Part shown: one piece after another, positions 58,790-64,000 of the stretch
How the letters are laid out: the number at the start of each line of letters is the position of its first letter
Position numbering within the stretch: the stretch's first letter is position 1
Assembly (NCBI RefSeq): GCF_014356525.2
Contig: NC_052507.1
Span: forward strand, 1,404,086-1,468,085
Direction of reading: 5' to 3'
DNA: 64,000 nt
Source of the DNA: Nilaparvata lugens
Lineage: Eukaryota > Arthropoda > Insecta > Hemiptera > Delphacidae
Notes under the pieces: model-generated
Told to the model about the DNA's origin: nothing
Databases searched by the model: none
Seen by the model: only the letters and a program-made list of their open reading frames with translations
Position numbers and translations under genes: made by a program

Positions 58790-60965
58790 CCAGCGCATAA
58801 ATATTAAATAGCATGAATTGTCAAAATTTTATAATGCTTGAAAAATGGTTTGCAATGAGACCGACTAGGAACACCAGCAATAATTCAAACAGCTCGCTTT
58901 TGCAAAACAAACAGTTTTGTAACATTGTAGTATCATTTCCCCATGCATTAACACCGTAAGCTAAAAGACTATGCACATGAGCAAAATCAACAGTTTTTAA
59001 CACATAAGAATTGACAATATCAATACGGTAATCATCATTATAAATGTTTCTACATTTAATTTCTTATTTCCAATATTAATTTGTTTAGTTGTACTTCAAA
59101 TCTTCTTTGTTTTTCAAACGATTAATGTAATGGAAGCAAAATGGATCATTGATCTGTTGCTTCCACATATTCTTGTTTTCAATAAATAAATGAAATTCGA
59201 ACGATTAAGTAGAAAAATACCTCTAGACAGCCTGCCATGCAACAAATCTGTCACTATCTGATATTTCATGGGTTGTATCAATGTTGGGCTCAATTGTGGT
59301 GCCTGTTAACTTTCGAATTTCGGATATGAAATAGTTATTGAAAATATTTGCCACCAAACAAGGATCGGTTATAACCTTCTCATCTTGTTTCAAGCATATA
59401 TTGTAACAGATTGTTATATCATCATTTGTTAAGCTTTTCACAATAACATTCCATGAAGCCTTACTTACATTTTTTGATTTCTCTATTTTGTTTTGAGACT
59501 ATTTTGTAGAATTTTCTTCGGTTGTTTTCAGTGGCAAAGCTACCTATAACTAAAAGGGGAGTCTAGGAAAACTGAAGCTTACGGCTTACTTCTTTCAGAG
59601 CTGTATAATTCACTAGATCATTACACTCATCCATTGTATAATTATTAAGAAACAAGAAATTATGCTAAAGGTTCAACAAATTGAAGATAAAATTCCGAAA
59701 TTGAAAAAGGATTTAGTTTCATAAACCAAATTTCAAAACGTTGGTTAAGTAAACCAAAGCAAAACGAGTAGTAGGTTGAGAAAAAGACAAGAGTGTTACA
59801 CCAGCCACAAACCAACTGATTTATTTGAAATATTGAAATCTTCAAATTTTGAAATGCATCGATGTTTGAAGACGATTGCTTCGATGTCGACCGTTGGATA
59901 CATCGAGATCTAGACATCAATACGGACGGAACTCCAACTATGAACACAGCTGTAGAGAGATGCTGAGAGCCTAGACTCCAAGTCCTACTACATAGCTATG
60001 GTGCTACGTCATATTGTCATAGCAACCATACAATACGCCACGCCCATTATGAATGAATTGAGAGTCCAATAAATAAGAGACTCATCATGTTGAATGAATA
60101 GATAGCTAGTCGGCGTGTCGGCCAGACAGAGAGCGATAAAACAGTTTGGAAGGCGGTCTGGCCAGCTCTTATCCAAGTTTGCAAAGAAATATATGCTTAC
60201 TAATAAAAAATAATATAATCACATCAATCATAATTAATTTTGGGGAGTCTCAGACTCTTAGATTCCCCATTAGCTTCGCCACTGGTTGTTTTACACAGGT
60301 AGGAGTAATTGCTTCTTAGCTTCTTTGTACTCATTTTCTAGATTTTGTCCTCCATACCAGTTATAAAATAGTCAAGTTGGCTGTGACGGTATGTTCTGTG
60401 GTCCACTCTAGTGTGCTGCTCGAAAGTCACATGCAGGTTATAAGATCCAATTGAGTCATATAGAGAATATCCCTTTCAGAGCTATCTATAAGGTTGTCAA
60501 TATTGAGGTCGCCACATAAGACAATTTGGTGATTAAAGTATGAGTTTTTGACCATGCATAAAGTATTTTCAAAAATGTCCGTGAATTGTAGGAAATTAGT
60601 TCGATAGGGTGGTCTGTATACATTATTAATATAAAACTGTGCTTACCGTTTTTTACAATTACACCACAACATTCAAATATTTCCTCGACACAAACTTCTT
60701 TCAATTTGGCTACTTGATTTAATTTACTAGAGTTATCTATTGAGTGTAAAAAACTAACTCCACCTCCGGTTTTGTTTTCTCTATGGAAATTAGCAGGGAT
60801 AGTAAAATATTCTCAATTTTTATAGATTTGTATTTCAACTCATTGAGCCAAGTCTCAGCTAAACAAACAATGGCACATCCACTGTGTGGGAGAGTGTCCC
60901 GTTACAATAAGAGATAAGATACTTCACCAAAGTTGTGGAGGTGAGGGGTATGAAACCCTCAATTG
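58790..60965 (-). pseudogene. Decayed LINE ORF2 (endonuclease, linker, RT C-terminus), minus strand
   Basis: In minus-strand order: an endonuclease (EEP) remnant at 60905-60440 with CLAETWLNE, NKTGGGVS, EECCGV-like EIFECCGVIV and LCGDLNIDNL; a linker at 59520-59220 with ITDPCLVANIFNNYFISEI; and an RT C-terminal scrap at 59003-58821 with TVDFAHVHSLLAYGVNAWGN. Stops and frameshifts break it, the RT core is absent, and a hAT-like element splits it at 59529-60284. A jockey-like group is inferred from these motifs. Confidence 0.83.
59529..60284. mobile_element. hAT-like non-autonomous element, 8-bp target duplication
   Basis: Starts CAGTGGCAAAGC and ends GCTTCGCCACTG, flanked by GTTGTTTT at 59521-59528 and 60285-60292. 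CAGTGGCG ends and 8-bp duplications are diagnostic of hAT. 756 bp. The minus open frame 59660-59947 inside resembles no transposase I know. Confidence 0.88.
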
Positions 60966-61550
60966 ACGAAGATAGAAAGTATAATCTTTGCAAAACCAAA
61001 TAAGCATAGAGCTAGAGGGGTAATTCAGAGAACACCTTTCCGAGAGAGGATATAAAAATAATTAAAAATATAACTTGACAGAGAACATTATTAAATTTAT
61101 AACACAGAATTGAAATGGAATATTTATTGTATTAAAGCTGCGTGAGTACCTTATCTTATCAAAATTACTGCTCGCTATCTGACAATTCGAGCTATGCCAG
61201 CCCGCTTGTGAAATGTGTTGTCACAATACCTACAAAATCAGTTACATTAATATACAATAATCTGGGTTCAGACAGATCTAAAAATGAGCATTGTCTTGAT
61301 GAAGTCATAGTTCTACTGGATTATCGAAATATTCAATACGGCAACAGGATGAAAGGCTTCTTCATGAGTTGGAATAAAGTACCTATATTTCCTGATGGCA
61401 CCTTCTAGAGAATTCTAGAGAATAATCAAGGTCGGTAGAAAAATACAAGAATGATTGAGATGGTACTGGAAGGACAACAAGATAAAAAATACAATAATTA
61501 TAATTCAATGTTATAAAATAGCACATTGCACTTAACGTTAAAATGGCAAC
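60966..61550. other. Unassigned non-coding sequence
   Basis: The 88-codon open frame at 61142-61408 has no recognised domain. Confidence 0.4.
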
Positions 61551-61554
61551 ATAA

Positions 61555-62975
61555 ATACTACCATTATAACGTGGACCTCATTGTAGGAAGATGATACAAG
61601 GATGATAGACAAGGATAGCAACACCAATGTTAATCAAATACTGCCATTATAACGTGGACCTCACTAGATAAAGATAATACAAGGATGGTACGAAGATGAT
61701 ACAAGGATAATAGACAAGGATAGCAATAACAATGTTAATCACATACAGTCGAACCCACGGTATATAGAAGAAGACGGTAGGTGTCACGCGCATGTTTGTG
61801 CTGAATTTCCGGTGTCGCTGACGTCATTTTATATACAATCATCTGGTTCTAACTAATAAGTTTTATAAAATTGCCAATAGGTGTTAAAAACCTCGGTTGG
61901 TGGCGATGACGTAATCTAGCTGGCTGGCCACTGCGCACACATTTCATAACCCCTACCGTTTTCATCTAAATACCGTGATCGAACCTCTCTATAACGAACC
62001 TCCACTCAACGAAATCCTCTACATGACGAATTTTTACCTGGTCCCATGACATTTTAGAGTTTGACAGCTTATTTACCTCTATTTAACGAATTTCGGCCCT
62101 CTCAACAACAGAGTTTTCTCTAGACTCCAACATACAAAATGTAGTGTTGTGTATAGGAAGCAGACGGTCATTTTCAAGGATCAGCAGAAAGGTCAATTAT
62201 AGACTAAAAATGATGGCAAATCAGGTAGGAAGAAGATAGGGTGGTAGACAGTCAATAGAGGTTGAAACACATGTCGGAAATTGAATTCCAAGAACTTGTC
62301 ATTTGTAGACCAGGCAGGTGAACGACTGGACTTTCCCATTCTTGCTTTTGTCACACATTTCAATTCTTTGAACTGACTATGATGGCTGTGACGAACCTGA
62401 GGAGAAGAATCCGTCAGATCAAGAATTCTAGAAGCGTTCAAAATTATCAAGCAAGGATTAAAACTGAAAAATAGTGTACCAGACAACATGTTCGACTGTT
62501 TGAATAGATGTGAGTCGTTTATTGATCATGATGTTTTATTCAAATGAAGAATTCAACCGGAAATTACTCACTTCTTCAAATAAAACATTAAGAATAGGAG
62601 AGTTGAGTTATTGTAGTATTTGTAGTGAAGTTATTGAAAAATTACCGTATTTTGTGTTCAATCTAATAGTAGTGTGAAAATTAGTAAAATAACTTTGATG
62701 AATGAAATTGATGAAAAATATTGCTACTGAGTTACTTTGATTAAACTCAACTAATAGTACAAGTCAAGCTTTCTGGAGGAAATAAATGTATGTCCCAAAT
62801 TTATTTACCGTCGTGATACCATATTACACGATCCATCAGATCGTGGCATTTTTCTTGACAGAACAACCTCTCAATAACGAATACCTCTCTGCAGTGAATT
62901 TTTTGTCGGGATAACCGACTTCGTTATACAGAGGTTCGACTGTACTGCCTTTTTAACGTGGACCCCACTATAGTA
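61555..62975. mobile_element. Run of partial MITE right ends, one split by a pogo-like element
   Basis: Right ends at about 61560-61586, 61645-61672 and 62944-62975 (ACGTGGACC(C/T)CACTATAG type), each preceded by AGACAAGGATAGCAA(C/T)A. Between the first two ends is an extra GATGATACAAGGAT tandem. The third is split at TA by 61746-62942. Confidence 0.8.
61746..62942. mobile_element. pogo/Tigger-like non-autonomous element, TA target duplication
   Basis: Begins CAGTCGAACCCACGG and ends TTATACAGAGGTTCGACTG, flanked by TA (61744-61745, 62943-62944). The host MITE without insertion reads AATACTGCC at this point. CAGT(C)GAACCTCT-type TIRs with ATAACGAA are characteristic of pogo/Tigger (Tc1/mariner). 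A second ATCGAACCTCTCTATAACGA near 61978 suggests a rearranged or duplicated left end. The 98-codon minus frame 62193-62489 inside has no recognisable transposase motif. Confidence 0.85.
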
Positions 62976-63026
62976 CCAGGTTTTCTGTCACGTTCAAGAG
63001 TATTTCAGTCCTTGGTCTACTTCAGT

Positions 63027-63316
63027 TCAAAGTAGAAGCTCTTCTAGATATTCCTCAAACTCCTCATCTCTGGAAGGTTCCTCAAGGTCAGGTGGTTTCT
63101 GTTTCCAAATACTAACTGCCTCGGCATCTTCATTTTCCTCACAATTTGTGTCTTCCGTCTGTTGCTGGTCCACTTCTGTCTCACTCTGTGCATCAGTTGA
63201 CGACACCTTCTCACGTTTTCTATCTTTGTTGGACTTCAGTCGCTTCAGTTTCTTCTTTTTCACTTCTTTCCGTTTCGTTTTGTAGTTCAGTTTCTCTGAG
63301 CAGTCTGGACATAATC
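63027..63316 (-). CDS. FRA10AC1: FRA10AC1 homologue, terminal coding exon
   Basis: Acceptor ACTGTTTTGCAG; the exon opens in phase 1 and runs about 95 codons to a TGA stop. It encodes LCPDCSEKLNYKTKRKE, a Lys/Arg-rich stretch, a Ser/Gln/Glu-rich acidic part, and ends DEEFEEYLEELLL. The vertebrate FRA10AC1 C-terminus has the same layout: LCQECSIKLNFHHRRKE, a basic region, and EEEFDEYFQDLFL. CPDC is one half of the protein's probable Cys4 metal site; the other CxxxxC should lie in an upstream exon, outside the window. Human FRA10AC1 is a nuclear protein found with late spliceosomes. No 5' exon is visible before 64000. Confidence 0.88.
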
Positions 63317-63423
63317 CTGCAAAACAGTATTATATTTGGATTTACAATTCATTTATTGAAGTATCTATAATAAAAAAATCATAGAATATCAACAAATAAA
63401 AATCCAAGTACCCTTTTTTAAAC

Positions 63424-63497
63424 ATGTTTCGTTTCGATATTTATGTCATTATCAAGATTTCACTTACTTGATAATGACATAAATGTCGAAACATGTC
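63424..63497. repeat. Hairpin-forming inverted repeat (FRA10AC1 intron)
   Basis: ATATTTATGTCATTATCAAG and CTTGATAATGACATAAATGT arms (with flanking CGAAACATG) are separated by about 13 bp. Confidence 0.85.
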
Positions 63498-63688
63498 GTG
63501 AGTGAAATATTAAGAAAAAAATACTTAGATTTTTATTTCTTGACATTTAAGAGTACCCCTAACAAAAAAAAAGGTAAAATTATAGAACTATAATCTATTC
63601 AGATAGTCTACTTCATACAAAATGAAGTACTATGAACTATTATCTATAATAATAATCAAGGAATAAATTGGTTCATACACTTACGGGA

Positions 63689-63893
63689 TTGATTGATTGA
63701 TTGATTGAGTACTTTATTTATGTAGATTACAATATATACTGGCTTATACACTTATATACAATAGCTTACAATACAGCAAAATTATAGATTAATTTACATA
63801 ATATAGACTAAGAAAATAATTATTGAACTGTATATGATATGAAAAAGCAATTTGTAATATAATAACTATAGATAATAATCATATTGTTATGCA
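63689..63893 (-). mobile_element. Retroposon-like repeat with (ATCA)n tail, longer relative of 16579-16778
   Basis: (TTGA)n start, GAGTACTTTATTTATGTAG, and the same body as at 16.6 kb up to TTGTTATGCA. Here the sequence may continue toward the window end. On the minus strand it reads as a 3' end with tail. Confidence 0.75.
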
Positions 63894-64000
63894 TCTACAT
63901 AAATTGGCGGAGCTTTGGACATATCAATGTCCATTCTTCGGAAAGAATATTAAAAATATCCTCCCCACTAACTCTCTACCAAAACGTTAATTTCTTTATT

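Noticed and set aside
61142..61408. 88-codon plus open frame
   Set aside because: No homology I can recognise, isolated in repeat-rich sequence.

Overview
The window is a repeat-rich, AT-rich nuclear sequence from an insect. There are spliced genes with GT-AG introns, no operons, dense nested DNA transposons and non-LTR retrotransposon scraps, and a 100-base N gap at 39870-39969. Several high-copy repeats look like ones I remember from delphacid planthoppers such as Nilaparvata lugens: a (TG)n-bearing repeat with an ACTTTCCTTGCC end, and a MITE with GAGGTCCACGTTATAATGG ends. The species call rests on memory, not on a search.

Only two host genes can be supported, both on the minus strand in the right third. 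(1) A NOP53 (GLTSCR2) orthologue has six exons between 58202 and 40650. All five introns have matching phases, and the Mtr4-binding motif LFAID is present. Its C-terminal exon was not found, and exon 6 carries a one-base frameshift in a short-homopolymer context. (2) The terminal coding exon of a FRA10AC1 orthologue lies at 63316-63027; the rest of that gene lies beyond the right edge.

Left to right: 0.4-3.7 kb holds a broken LTR retrotransposon (gag remnant, scrambled middle, integrase tail). 3.8-9.5 kb is AT-rich DNA, a (TG)n repeat copy and a purine-rich tract. 9.9-19.3 kb is the most unusual region. A short-TIR MITE was hit at its TTAA by a piggyBac-like element that carries a transposase remnant followed by a 43-bp minisatellite. 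Part of this composite was then duplicated in tandem so that three arrays are present, the middle one with about fifty units. Later insertions hit individual copies and left recognisable target duplications. 20-39 kb is a mosaic of foldback and TIR elements, a 70-bp minisatellite and MITE copies. 40-58 kb is the NOP53 gene, whose introns hold a TIR element with a nested LINE scrap, mariner-type remnants, a Harbinger-like MITE and a nearly identical 1.5-kb direct duplication. 58-63 kb is a decayed LINE interrupted by a hAT-like element, then a pogo/Tigger-like element sitting inside MITE ends.

No CRISPR array, rRNA, tRNA or prokaryotic feature was seen. I found no new gene system. The most distinctive object is the piggyBac/minisatellite composite, along with an unusually readable record of nested insertions in which empty and filled sites can be compared directly.
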